DNA of 64,000 bases from Trachythela sp. YZ-2020 (Eukaryota; Cnidaria; Anthozoa; Malacalcyonacea; Clavulariidae). This document shows, one piece after another, positions 54,510-64,000 of the stretch. The translations under genes and the position numbers were made by a program. Numbering within the stretch: the stretch's first letter is position 1; the number at the start of each line of letters is the position of its first letter. The notes below the pieces were generated by a model. The model was not told where the DNA came from, made no database searches, and was given only the letters and a program-made list of their open reading frames with translations. The stretch is from the NCBI GenBank assembly GCA_016169945.1, contig JADLSH010000382.1, forward strand, positions 3,286,001 to 3,350,000. The letters are read 5' to 3'.

Positions 54510-57500
54510 TCATGCTTTTTGGACTGATTTATTTCTTGCCTTCTTTTTCAAAGGGGTTTTGTCAACATCTGTCCAAGAAACCTTTCTCTTCTTAGCATGT
54601 CTTCCTTCTGTATTACCAGTGACTGGGGCTACAGATCTCTGTGTGCGTATTATGTTATCATTATACCCAAATTGCCAAAGGTTTGGGTTATCACTGCGGC
54701 GGCCTAAGCTGCGTTGCCGTCCAAAATATTCTTCCACAACATCTTGGTTGAAGCGATTGGTAAGGACAAAGACCATCCCCTTGTTAAGTAGAAACTTAGT
54801 GACCTCGATTACCGAGTAAACTGTCATCTGCAAACCTTCGTAAGTCTGCAATGACAAAAACATCTTCTGCCTGTCAGTTGGGCTAAAATTACCTGGTCTG
54901 TCTTCAGTGCTCTTTTTCCAATCTGCCAAGTACTTCAAAAAAGTATCTTCAAGCCACTTCAGCCTTTCATCATCAGGTGAAGTGTATGGCTTAAGAGCAT
55001 CTTTACGCTTAAAATCCCCCTCTTTCCTGCTGCGGACGTTTAGAGCATCAAAAAACTTGTCAAGTTGCAAACAAAATTCTGCAGTGCCATGCATATCGGG
55101 TGGGTAGTATTCTTTGAGAATTTTACCTGTGGTCTCACTTAGAACTTGAGCAGCCAGACGAACATTCATTACTGAATAGGAGGTCAACTGAGTGTGGTCA
55201 CACGAGAGCTTTGGACAAAGTTTAAGTCCATTTGCAGCATCCTCGTTGACAATTGTGCAGATATGCTGCCAGAGAAGGTACTTTCCATCATTCCACATAC
55301 ATCTTGTGGACTTTCCAGTGGTGGAGTGGTAGAGGCAGTTGCGAGCAGTTTTCATTAAGTGTGGTGCATCTGCAAACAACCATATATAACGGTCTGGAGC
55401 ATACACATTCACTGTGCGATAAACAACTGATTTACCAGCATTGTTATCCATTGTAGCATGCATACGGTAAAACTTGCGATTAGCAGAGGCACCATCCGAT
55501 GCTGTGACAATCACAGGTAGGTTACATGTCAGTTCTAGGATTGCAACTGCTTTCCAGAATACTGGCATGAGCTGGTAGGATTTGAGCCCCCCAGTTGCAA
55601 AATATGCAAGGTTGAATTTCAGGTCACTGGCAATACCTCGAACATAAAATACTAATGCATGGCTGGCTAATTCTTCAGCATCATCAAAGGCAGTGAAGTT
55701 GATATCTGGATCTCCTAAGTCTAGGAATCCAACTAAATCTCCAGTGTTCTTATTAAATACTAACTTTGATTGCACCTTCATTTCATCGAAAGCTAAAACA
55801 ACAAACCGCTGGATACCTTTCAGTGGTTTAGTTGTTTGGCAAAGTTCTTGTATCACAGCAGGATTGAATCCAACTATTGGTGTAATGACATTCCGATAGT
55901 CACGCAATGTCCTCCTACTAGGTAAGGTAAGCACTTTTGAATTCCTTAGTTCCTCGTATACTGAGGCAGATTTGGCAGCTAATGAAAGACAGAACCGTAT
56001 GATCATTGGATGATATCTGATTCCATTTGGACTCTTGGTAAATGCTTCCTGCTGCTGTTGCCAGAATAATTTCATGAATGGAGTAAGTTTCTCTTTGTTA
56101 CCAGTCATAATAGACCTAACATCTTGGGAAAATTCTGAGTGCAGCACCACTCCAGAGTTTTGGATAGCATTTCTCATTTTGGTTAGCTCCCCTTCAAGCT
56201 GAGTACATTTCAGGCGTTGCTGCTGTAGGGCTAATTTCAGACGATGTGGGTGAGTAGTAGAAACAGGAGCATTTGCTTTTGCTGGAACATTAAGTTTTCT
56301 GCTTTTAATTGTTTTCTGTTTTGCAATTTTCTTTTCAATGCTTGAACAACTGGGACATTTTGTTGTTTCATTATTGCTTATATGCAAGACAAGGCATTCC
56401 TTTGGTCTATGATACATCACTGTTGGCATAGGAATTGCAGATTCTTGAGTTTCCTGGTCAATATTAGTGCGACAGGGAATAGCATGGTGAATAGACCCAG
56501 ATGTCTGCTCTGAGATACCATCACAAAGGCAATAATGTGCAAGTTTCTCTACAAGTTCAGACACAGTAATATTTTTCAAAGATCTTTTATTGCCATCATA
56601 TACAGAGTGGTTGCTGGCCAGTACGTACCCATAAACAACACAAGTGAAGTGGAAATTTTCTTCTATAAATACTATAATAATCTCAAACTTTGGAATTAGT
56701 AATGAAGAAACAAATTGTTTTAGTACCAATTTCCCATGACTATATTCTTGTTGCCATTCAGGAAGCTTTAATTTCTTGGTTCTTTCACATAACTCCTTAA
56801 AATTCTTATAACAATTCTGCTTTGACAGCTTTGTGGTGTTTTGAGAATTCTGATTAACAACAGTAAGGGGACGTCTTGCTGGAACCTGCTTTGCTTGATG
56901 TGACTTTTCTGGGAGATTAAGTGTTGGAAGAGAACCTGGTATTAATGATTTTCTTCCTTTACCTACAAAAATCAATAACTTTTATCAGAAAGCAAAGGAC
57001 CGCCTAATTATATACTCCTTACAGTAAACACTATATCAAAAGGCCATTTTGACCAAAGTCTGAACTGCAATTTGAAAATAAATTAAACATTGTAAATCGA
57101 ACCTAATTACAATATTATATTAAAGCTATAGTCTAGGTTATTATCGTTAATATCCAATCGAAAATCTGCAGACCAAGACAAAGTTTGTTGATGAAATATC
57201 TTGATTTTATATCTCGATTTTATATGCAATATTGACTCTTGAGTGTTGACAGTTTATAAATCAATTATAAGACGTACTTTTAAAACAAAGTTATCTCTAA
57301 GCCAATTAATTACCGTAACTTACTTGTAAACTCGATATCCTCTTTTCGATAATGCCTTTCGCATATACTAATGTTCCAGGCCTGAATTTGCCGCTTCAAG
57401 CTTTCATCGACCACCCGATATTTCTTGATAATACTGATAACTTCTTCGCGCCAAGCAGAGTAGAATGGAGATTTTCGTTGTGAGATTCGAAATATTCCGA

Positions 57501-57564
57501 TCCCATCATATTTCTCTCGTCTGTTTGCTCCACAATCCGGAAACACACAGTTTGCACCAGGCAT
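54510..57564 (-). CDS. P-element transposase with THAP domain
   Basis: Exon 1 (57564-57324) starts MPGANCVFPDCGANRREKYD and holds a THAP zinc finger: CVFPDC, then F-x-I, W in SAWREEV, and SICERHYRKEDI with C-x2-H. Donor A|GTAAGT joins phase 1 to exon 2 (56962-54510, acceptor TTTTTGTAG), open for 817 codons; total about 897 residues. Exon 2 has a coiled-coil region (LALQQQRLKCTQLEGELTKM), the RNase H-like core with acidic residues in VVLAFDEMKVQSKLVF and PVIVTASDGASANRK, the GTP-binding-type insertion beginning YIWLFADAPHLMKTARN, and the return to RNase H with LTNRFNQDVVEEYFGRQRSL. The C-terminus is lysine-rich, like a nuclear signal. It binds element ends, cuts and joins DNA. The frame is intact, so it may be active. 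THAP9 is the host relative. Confidence 0.92.
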
Positions 57565-57782
57565 ACAGTAAAACCCAGAGAGAATTAAAACGTAATTTGT
57601 GACAAAAAATGAATGAAACGCTTCTTTGAACATGACAACATTCTTGATAATGTAACAAGTCTGAGTAGTGTGTGCACCTACTTTAGTCACGTGACTATGC
57701 CACGCGCGATCATAGAGTTGTAATTGGATTAACACTACAGTTTCCAGACCAGTCCCTCGCCTTCTACTGACTCTGGCGAAAC

Positions 57783-59021
57783 CAAAGTTCCTGGGTGAAC
57801 GTTTTCGCGAATTTCGTGAACTTGTCGTGGACATCGCGTGGGCTGTTATTGTCAGGAGCGGAATGAGTGAAGATTTTAAACATGAGAAATTCTGAATATT
57901 TCAAAATCGCTTTTAAAGACTTTATAAATAGGAGCTGTGAGGCCAATTTTATCGCGTTTGCTTTATATAAAAGGATAAGAAGAGATATATGAGCGAAAAA
58001 AGTAAAATATAACGCGAGTTTGTTATAATTGTTGATGTATTTGTTCATGGCATATTATCATTGTTGTTTTAAAAACTGTTGCTTTATATAAATAGTCAGT
58101 CTCGTTTAATTCCAGTTTAAGTATCCTATATTTTATGTTACAAAAAGCTATAAATTAAAAGGAAAGCGGAACCATTTTTACGAGAGAATTGTATACTTTC
58201 AACCGCAAGATTTCATTTAAAAAAGGAATTTATAGGTAAATGCAGTTTTATGAACTTTACGAAACGTTTTATATTCAACGGACGGTTGAATTTTTCAATT
58301 TTACATTAAAATAAAATATTAGAATGCATAATAACATACCTACATGATATATTTCAGTATTCTATTGTTAAAACCATTAATATTTTAACTACATTGCCGG
58401 TTTTGTAGTGTAATTTGTACGCTAAAAACTGTAAAAAAAATTGTCTTTAACTGATCGTGTTGCCATAACTACAGTGCTTCCACAGTTTGAAACAAATTTC
58501 CATTGTTTATCCTTGCAAAAATCCTTGAAATTCCTTTATATAATTCCTTAATATTTAAGTTTTCTTCCAGTTTTCCTTTGTTTTCCTTCGAAACTATTAC
58601 AGTAATATGATTAAAATTGTCACGGCACATTTGAGATGAACGGAATCACTTAGTATTTACGTCAAGTACTCCATTTCCCTGACAAAATTTTGTCTGAAAG
58701 CCAGATAACAGACTCGGTCAGTAGGCCACTAATTTACCGAATGCCATTTCCAGTAGTAAATATTCTGGTGCAACTGCCATATTTTCCAGTTAAGAAATTA
58801 AAAGACCCTAGCTCTCGTAGCCTCTATTTACCCCTTCACGATCGCATTCTGACTAAGTCTATTCTCGTTTTGAACAAATCATCCTTTGCATGCAGATTTT
58901 CCAACGAAAAGCTTAGAAATGTTTAGGAACTGTCGTTGTTTAGCTGTGGCGAGGGGTTACTGCATGCATGCATGTATTTCTAGTCGGTCACTGAAAAGCC
59001 CCAATGGGGAGTGAGCAGAAT
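57783..59021. other. No gene seen
   Basis: AT-rich, with a plus-strand frame at 58690-58926 (78 residues) that lacks recognisable motifs. I do not call it. Confidence 0.4.
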
Positions 59022-59240
59022 AATGTAATGTAACGTAACGTAACGTAACGTAACGTAACGTAACGTAACGTAACGTAACGTAACGTAACGTAACGTAACG
59101 TAACGTAACGTAACGTAACGTAACGTAACGTAACGTAACGTAACGTAACGTAACGTAACGTAACGTAACGTAACGTAACGTAACGTAACGTAACGTAACG
59201 TAACGTAACGTAACGTAACGTAACGTAACGTAACGTAATG
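59022..59240. repeat. (TTACG)n pentanucleotide microsatellite
   Basis: About 43 units of CGTAA (TTACG on the minus strand), perfect except TAATG variants in the first two and last units. Because the unit is 5 bp and has no stop in minus-strand frames, translation gives long TLRYV repeats that are not a protein. Confidence 0.95.
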
Positions 59241-59595
59241 TCAGTGACTGATTTTTGATGATAGAACGGATAAGATAAAGCCAGGAATCGTTCAAAATTC
59301 AGTATAAAGAGCGCATACATCGAAAAACCATGTAAAATACACGATATACATCCTCGTGTTACCTCGTGTGTTTCATTAATTTGTCCACGAAAGACAAAAA
59401 TGGTTGATGATATTTGAACAGGATGACTGATGGCGACTACGGCGAGATCAAAACAAGATAAAACAAGAATCATAGAAGCTGTGACGGCTTCCATAGACTG
59501 ATTATAACCACGGAATTTAGGTATATTCCAGCAATCATAAATATGATGTTTATAATACATAGGAATACGACGTTATCAATAGTGCTTTGTGACAT
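59240..59595 (-). pseudogene. Rhodopsin-type GPCR fragment, TM1-TM3, cut by the satellite
   Basis: Minus-strand ATG at 59595: MSQSTIDNVVFLCIINIIFM, then IAGIYLNSVVIISLWKPSQL, a typical TM1 with L-N. After a one-base frame change near 59478 the sequence gives ILVLSCFDLAVVAISHPVQI (TM2, with D in LSCFDL), then GCISCILHGFSMYALFILNF and ERFLALSYPFYHQ, i.e. TM3 with ERF in place of DRY and the second-loop YP. Homology stops where the TTACG repeat begins. Such single-exon class A receptors are abundant in cnidarians. The frameshift and truncation make this a pseudogene. Confidence 0.65.
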
Positions 59596-61683
59596 ATTGA
59601 CTTCTTATCTTGCACAGCGTTTTTCTGCTTTATTTCTAACGCACACTCAAATAAATCAATGTAAAACTGAATAATTTATACAATACTTATATATGCCCAG
59701 GGTTTACAGTCCTATATATTTAGAGCATATATAATAATTATATATTTTGTCGTTTGGAAGTACAGACAATTCATGGGGACTTTTCTCGTGGTTAATTAAT
59801 ATGAAGGAACATTTAACAGTAAAAATAGGAATAACACGTTACTTAATGACTTTGTGTGCATATCAACTAAGTTTTGAACTAGTTTTATAACAAATTTTTC
59901 TTCGCATGGCGTCTGTCATACCATAGGTAATAGAAATATAGACATGGTTAGGAAGGCCGGCGAACTTCAAAGGCTTCCAGCTGCGATGTTGATAGATACT
60001 GTAGATCACGTGACTAACGAAAGTGCATGAATGCTAGATTGTATTCGCTATAGACGTAAGGGAAGGTCTCACGCTATAGACTGTTCGAGTTTAAAGTAGA
60101 CCAATTCACTTTAAGCTAAACCAATTCACTTTACGCTAGATTCACTTTACGCTAGACCTAGCCTAGTTCCTGGCCTTTCACTTCCACAATGCTTGGGTTC
60201 CGGGGAGTGGCTGGAAGCGAGAAGGCCTAGCACAATTCGCAATTTTTATTAGTCTTATAGGAATTGAATATAGCTCTTGTGAATTGATCTTTTATCGTCA
60301 TGTGTATACCAATTTATAAGGAATCTATTATTTTACAATTACTAATACGTAATTTTAAAATGGGTATAATATTTGTCAAACCAAGTTGAAGCCACTCTAC
60401 TACATTAGACCCAAAATAGGTTAGTGTTTATAGATATTGTATGCTAATTCTAACACTACTAAAACACGTCGACAACGTCTATTTTCAGCAATATTTACCC
60501 CAGACAAAGAAAAATTTGGTCATCCCGACTCTTTCAATTTAAGGTGGCTCCCTGCAGTAATACGCGAGATGATCGCGGGACGACAGTCAAAAACGCATGG
60601 CAAGTACGTGGACGCAAATTCGCCGATCAAAACAAAACAAAGATTAGCCCGGTTTTTAAAATATTTTTTTATTATTCTGAAAGATTTGTAATGGAAAAAC
60701 CTTTGAATAATCCTTAGTTTTATGTGACAAAGCAACAGTAACACCGAGGAGCGATTTTAACTATGATACCATTATCGTACCATAAATAACTATTAATTGT
60801 ATATAAACTGTTAAACGTTATAAAAGTCGTTTGGTGATACTTGCATGTTCTATTACAAGGTAAACAGTAAAAATATCGCAGTTCTATAGCAAAATACCGA
60901 CTTGTTCATCTTCAGCAAAGGTGCAAATCTAGTATAGGCAAAAATATGTCCTGCTGTACGGCTGTTAAAGCTCGTGAACTGGGTAAATGGCAGGATTCAA
61001 TTGCTTTCAATCTAAGAAGTTTTAAACTTAACACAGCATTTCTTCGTTGTCCATGGCTCTGAAATATATTGAATAAACGTCAAAACCAAAAGATACCTTC
61101 TCCCAGTAAGTAAAAATAGCAAAGTAGGGTACATTACATCCCAGGGATGGATTTACTGGAAGGGTGGCAATTTCTATATCAAATCGAATAAAAATATCGT
61201 ATTAGGCCTTTGGGGGCCTCTTTGACCATCTATAAGCTGACGTTAAACTCTTACACAGGACACCAACTGTGCATCCCCAAGCAAGGTCACTTCACCCGCG
61301 GGTAAAATGACTGTAATGGAAAACGGCCTTTACAAAGATTGACAGTATACACACACATTATATCAGTAACATAGTAAGACACGCATGCAGCTATAAATCT
61401 TGTATGCAACATATTATTGAAACGTAATTATTGAACAAAGCCTTAGTTAGGAAAAATGAGCTGTATCTAAATGATTTTTCAACTGTCAGTCCTATACAGT
61501 ATAAACTCCATTATATACAACTAACATAAAAATTTTGAAATAATCTTACGAGCAATTAGTTATGTTTCGAAAAGAGGTAGCTGGGACTATACACAGTTAG
61601 CACAGTACTTACATTTGGCCAAGACTGGAATTAAACGTTACTTCTTTGGGTACGTTCACATTCGTCATTTCTGTATTCTTCAG
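59596..61683. other. No firm gene
   Basis: 60110-60160 has two to three tandem TTCACTTTACGCTAGA units. TTAAGGTGGCTCCCTGCAG at 60540 is an isolated TTAA-type element end. Several polyA-like signals, but no coding frame I can support. Confidence 0.4.
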
Positions 61684-61879
61684 AACAGCTCATGATGATA
61701 ATTTAAGAATTGGTCCCCGGATAATTGGAAGTATTTTAACATTTCTTGCTCTGGAGAAAATATTCAAAGATGAGGAGCCAGGCGATGAAAGGAAATGTCA
61801 TAGCACGTCGAATACAACTTCCCAAGACGTAGAAAGCATTATGTTCCATTCAAATAATGACTCGATCAATCCAAAATAA
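61684..61879 (+). pseudogene. Possible ZIP (SLC39A7/A13-like) transporter exon
   Basis: After an acceptor TGTATTCTTCAG the frame gives AHDDNLRIGPRIIGSILTFL, then ALEKIFKDEEPG and a Ser/Thr-rich loop, to TAA. The G-x(3)-LTFLALEKIF pattern matches the transmembrane segment before the cytosolic loop of ZIP7/ZIP13 zinc transporters. The family's remaining helices are not found nearby, so this is either a lone last exon of a variant or a fragment. Weak call. Confidence 0.35.
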
Positions 61880-62598
61880 CAAAGTAGGGCGGATTAGAGA
61901 TTAAGAAATGATAGCAAGTGGTTTTGATTCTGGTAGCTTAGATTGTGATCCTACTTTCCCCGTAATTGGACAGTATAGTACTAAGGTGTTAGTTACACAG
62001 TGGTTAGTTAATTCAATGGCCTGCGCGACTAGCGTTCGATTCATTCTGACATTTCGCCTTAGTCGAGTGTGAGAAGGGTAATTCTCTTCGTTTGACTCCA
62101 TAAAACGCTGCATGCCTTCTTCAGATACTTCGGTCTCAACCTGCAATAACGATGAGCCAGACCTCTAGAGAGAACAGCTCAGGTTTATCCAGGTACTCCA
62201 GTTTCCTCTGGTAGTAAAATCTGATGTTTTTAATAGGCGATTCAGCAAATTGAGTGCTATCATTCACATCTGGTGGTTTTATTTACATTGATTTGGCAAC
62301 CATTGCTCCTGAATTACTAGAAGAGAAGAGACCATGGCACGTAACCATTGTAGTTATTCATGAGATTTAGCCCACGTCATATGCAAGGATAATATCTTGA
62401 ACGCGTGGTGTCAGTGTAGGTAGCGTCTATACACTATATGCTGAGCGTCGTTAGGATCAAACTACCCGAATTGTGGACCTCTAGGTAGAACAGTCTATAG
62501 CTAAAAGATAAAGATCATCATGATCATCACTATATAACTACTTGTTTATTTCAGGGAATCATTAACTTTTTGCGTCTACTGGAGCAGTAGCCGCCTAT
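61880..62598. other. No gene seen
   Basis: A minus-strand frame at 61901-62146 (81 residues) contains EVSEEGMQRFMESNEENYPS and RLRRNVRMNRTL but no known motif. Left uncalled. Confidence 0.35.
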
Positions 62599-64000
62599 CA
62601 GGGGCGGATCGAGGAATTTTCGTACGTTAGTCAAAATTTTCGTTGGTACACAACCGGGGGGGGGATAATTTTTTCAGTGGGGGGGTCGGGGGAAATTGCT
62701 CAATTTTCGCACCAGTCCCAGTCAACACTTTAGCCCCCCCCCCCCCACCTAACATACACAGAGCTGTACAAGCAATTCCCAGTAGCAGCAGATCTAATAA
62801 ACAAACCAGACATGGAGTTAAATATTAATCTCCATTTCAAATATTTATAGTTTACACAATAACATAAACTACTGTACATGATATCAGTATTAAAACGTGT
62901 TTAAGAGTAAAGGATAAAATGTTTTGGTCCTGGGAAGCCAATTAGCCAAAGGCTATTTCAGAATAGGACCAATTTGCTGCCTATAGCTATATTCTATTTT
63001 TAACAAACACAATTTTACATCACATCTGAGATCGTATTACGGTCAAAAATACATCATATTTATATAAGAATATTTTGGTTCGGTTGAAGTCGATAATATA
63101 TATCCAAACCTTAGGCGATTAAAATCAAGCAACAAAAGCATAAACAAAATGCCTTAATGTCTATATTTTATACAGTTCGCCTAATCGGCTGGGTTTCGAC
63201 CGCAGTAATATGCAAAAATTGCAAATTTCATAAACATAGCCAGCGGGTCATCGCCTCACGCGCACAGATTGCTCTGTAAATACAAGTCGAAAATCATCAC
63301 AATAAATGTAGTTAAAATAGAATATATTTGCATTAGGACCGTAGCCGTACAAGAGTTGTTCCTTTCCCGAACATGCTTCGGAATGTACGATTCGGTACCA
63401 AAATTTCTGCCCAAGCAGAAGCTTGTGTTGTTGATAGCGCTCAACAGCTCTTGGACAGAAGTCTTCGGCGAAGCGTCGATTCGCTTCCTCAGATCAGCTT
63501 GAATTTCCACCAGACATTGCTCGTCGTTGTTCTCAAACATGGCCTGAACGGCCTCGTAAATACTACGAGACATTGCAGTATATTCGTATTATATTTTCCG
63601 AGCTACTTCGATTGAACCTTTGCGGTCAAAGCTGCGATCAGAACGGTCATAGAATCATGCCGTATAAACTGAAGCCTGATGCATCTGATCGGTCAGAAAA
63701 ATCTAGCCAATGGGAATTCAAATTTTTTTTCAATTTAGCCAATCGGATACCTTGTATACTAGCCCCTGATCGCTGAACTCCCCGCAGAACGCGCAAAAAG
63801 CAAATTGGCCAATCAGATAGCTGGAATCTGCCTTTAGAGCGAGCAAAACTCACGCGCTGGACCGCTGTTCTGCGCGTTATGTATCGAAGGCCTGGCCGCT
63901 GTATGAAACTTGATAACTTGACTGCGAACTTTGAATATAAGCCACTGCATGAAATATGATAACTGGACTGTTGGTTGAATTAATTAATTGCGCAATTACA
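62599..64000. mobile_element. Second copy of the 36.3 kb hAT family, right end outside the window
   Basis: Starts CAGGGGCGGATCGAGGAATT followed by TTCGTACGTTAGTCAAAAT, exactly as the copy at 36306. The last bases (GAATTAATTAATTGCGCAAT) match the other copy about 60 bp before its right end, so the missing terminus and the second CCGCCTAT flank should lie just beyond 64000. GAACCTTTGCGGTCAAAGCT at 63614 is also shared. Confidence 0.8.
63256..63573 (-). CDS. Conserved small protein or exon of the hAT family
   Basis: MSRSIYEAVQAMFENND, then EIQADLRKRIDASPKTSVQE, then LLSAINNTSFCLGRNFGTES and YIPKHVRER. The copy at 37216-37006 encodes the same protein with substitutions and one stop. Homology ends near RER, so the last residues may be intronic. 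Two diverged copies retaining one reading frame support real coding. It is not a recognisable hAT catalytic region; it could be the first exon of the transposase. Confidence 0.55.
   Translation of the reverse strand: MSRSIYEAVQAMFENNDEQCLVEIQADLRKRIDASPKTSVQELLSAINNTSFCLGRNFGTESYIPKHVRERNNSCTATVLMQIYSILTTFIVMIFDLYLQSNLCA

Larger units (their letters stand above)
51342..57775. mobile_element. Complete P element with two convergent genes
   Basis: Terminal inverted repeats of 105 bp (51342-51446 and 57671-57775) begin CAGAGTCA(A/G)TAGAAGGCG. They match closely except for a 20-bp internal block, and both contain TCACGTGACTAAAGTAGGTG. GCGAAAC flanks both sides (51335-51341, 57776-57782): 7 bp, where classical P elements make 8. 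Each terminal repeat serves as the promoter side of one gene: the C2H2 gene from the left, the THAP transposase from the right. The two genes end about 1.3 kb apart around AT-rich and hairpin sequence. Confidence 0.9.

Noticed and set aside
54559..55899. Plus-strand open frames opposite the P transposase
   Set aside because: Antisense shadows with no motif, while the minus frame is open for 817 codons with family motifs.
57310..57834. Longer upstream start for the THAP transposase
   Set aside because: The frame is open to 57834, beyond the terminal repeat and into the flank. The THAP domain normally starts at the Met just before the first Cys pair, so 57564 is preferred.
58957..59560. Long minus-strand frames with TLRYV repeats
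   Set aside because: They translate the TTACG satellite. Only the part above 59240 has receptor homology.
60437..60691. Plus-strand 84-residue frame as a gene
   Set aside because: It crosses an isolated TTAA-type element end at 60540 and has no conserved motif.

Overview
The window looks like nuclear DNA of an invertebrate animal, most likely a cnidarian or another early-branching marine metazoan. Supporting evidence is AT-rich sequence, a gene of many small exons with GT-AG introns, a TTAGGG-type telomere-like tract, an IL-17-receptor-like gene with a SEFIR domain, and a very high load of diverse transposons. The organism call is an inference. There are no bacterial features (operons, ribosome binding sites, CRISPR).

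Layout. 1-2720: a repeat-rich flank and the 3' part of a Ty3/gypsy retrotransposon whose integrase C-terminus lies upstream of reverse transcriptase (Gmr1-like gene order), ending in a complete LTR. 4444-26953: one plus-strand host gene whose exons join in phase: signal peptide, Ser/Thr-rich segment, cysteine-containing ectodomain, stalk, one transmembrane helix and a cytoplasmic SEFIR domain. Its introns hold a CACTA-type element (6425-7863), a broken hAT transposase (8740-9490), TTAA elements, nested hAT MITEs (17123-17773), a foldback with telomere-like core (19176-19316) and several palindromes.

26978-35041: an 8.06 kb inverted-repeat DNA transposon that begins 24 bp after the stop codon of the SEFIR gene. 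Both ends are dense arrays of the palindrome CACATGTG. Inside are two divergent genes sharing a short promoter: a minus-strand BEN-domain protein and a plus-strand gene that resembles the N- and C-terminal parts of a CACTA-like transposase with the middle missing. I consider the BEN protein plus CACATGTG arrays the most novel system here.

36160-50030: LINE fragments (one split by a hAT element with a perfect 8-bp target duplication), a small membrane-protein ORF with a poly(A) signal, tRNA-derived SINEs, and a Crypton-like tyrosine recombinase ORF (42522-44966). The recombinase ORF is split by a 1084-bp element with 90-bp perfect terminal repeats that carries the starts of a C4 zinc-finger gene and a RecQ-like helicase gene.

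51342-57775: an apparently complete P element with 105-bp terminal repeats and a 7-bp target duplication. It holds two convergent genes: a THAP-domain P transposase (minus) and a C2H2 zinc-finger accessory protein (plus). 58988-64000: a GPCR pseudogene cut by a TTACG pentanucleotide satellite, a possible ZIP-transporter exon, and a second copy of the 36.3 kb hAT family that runs off the window. Only the SEFIR receptor, and possibly the 39.3 kb membrane protein and the ZIP-like exon, look like host genes.
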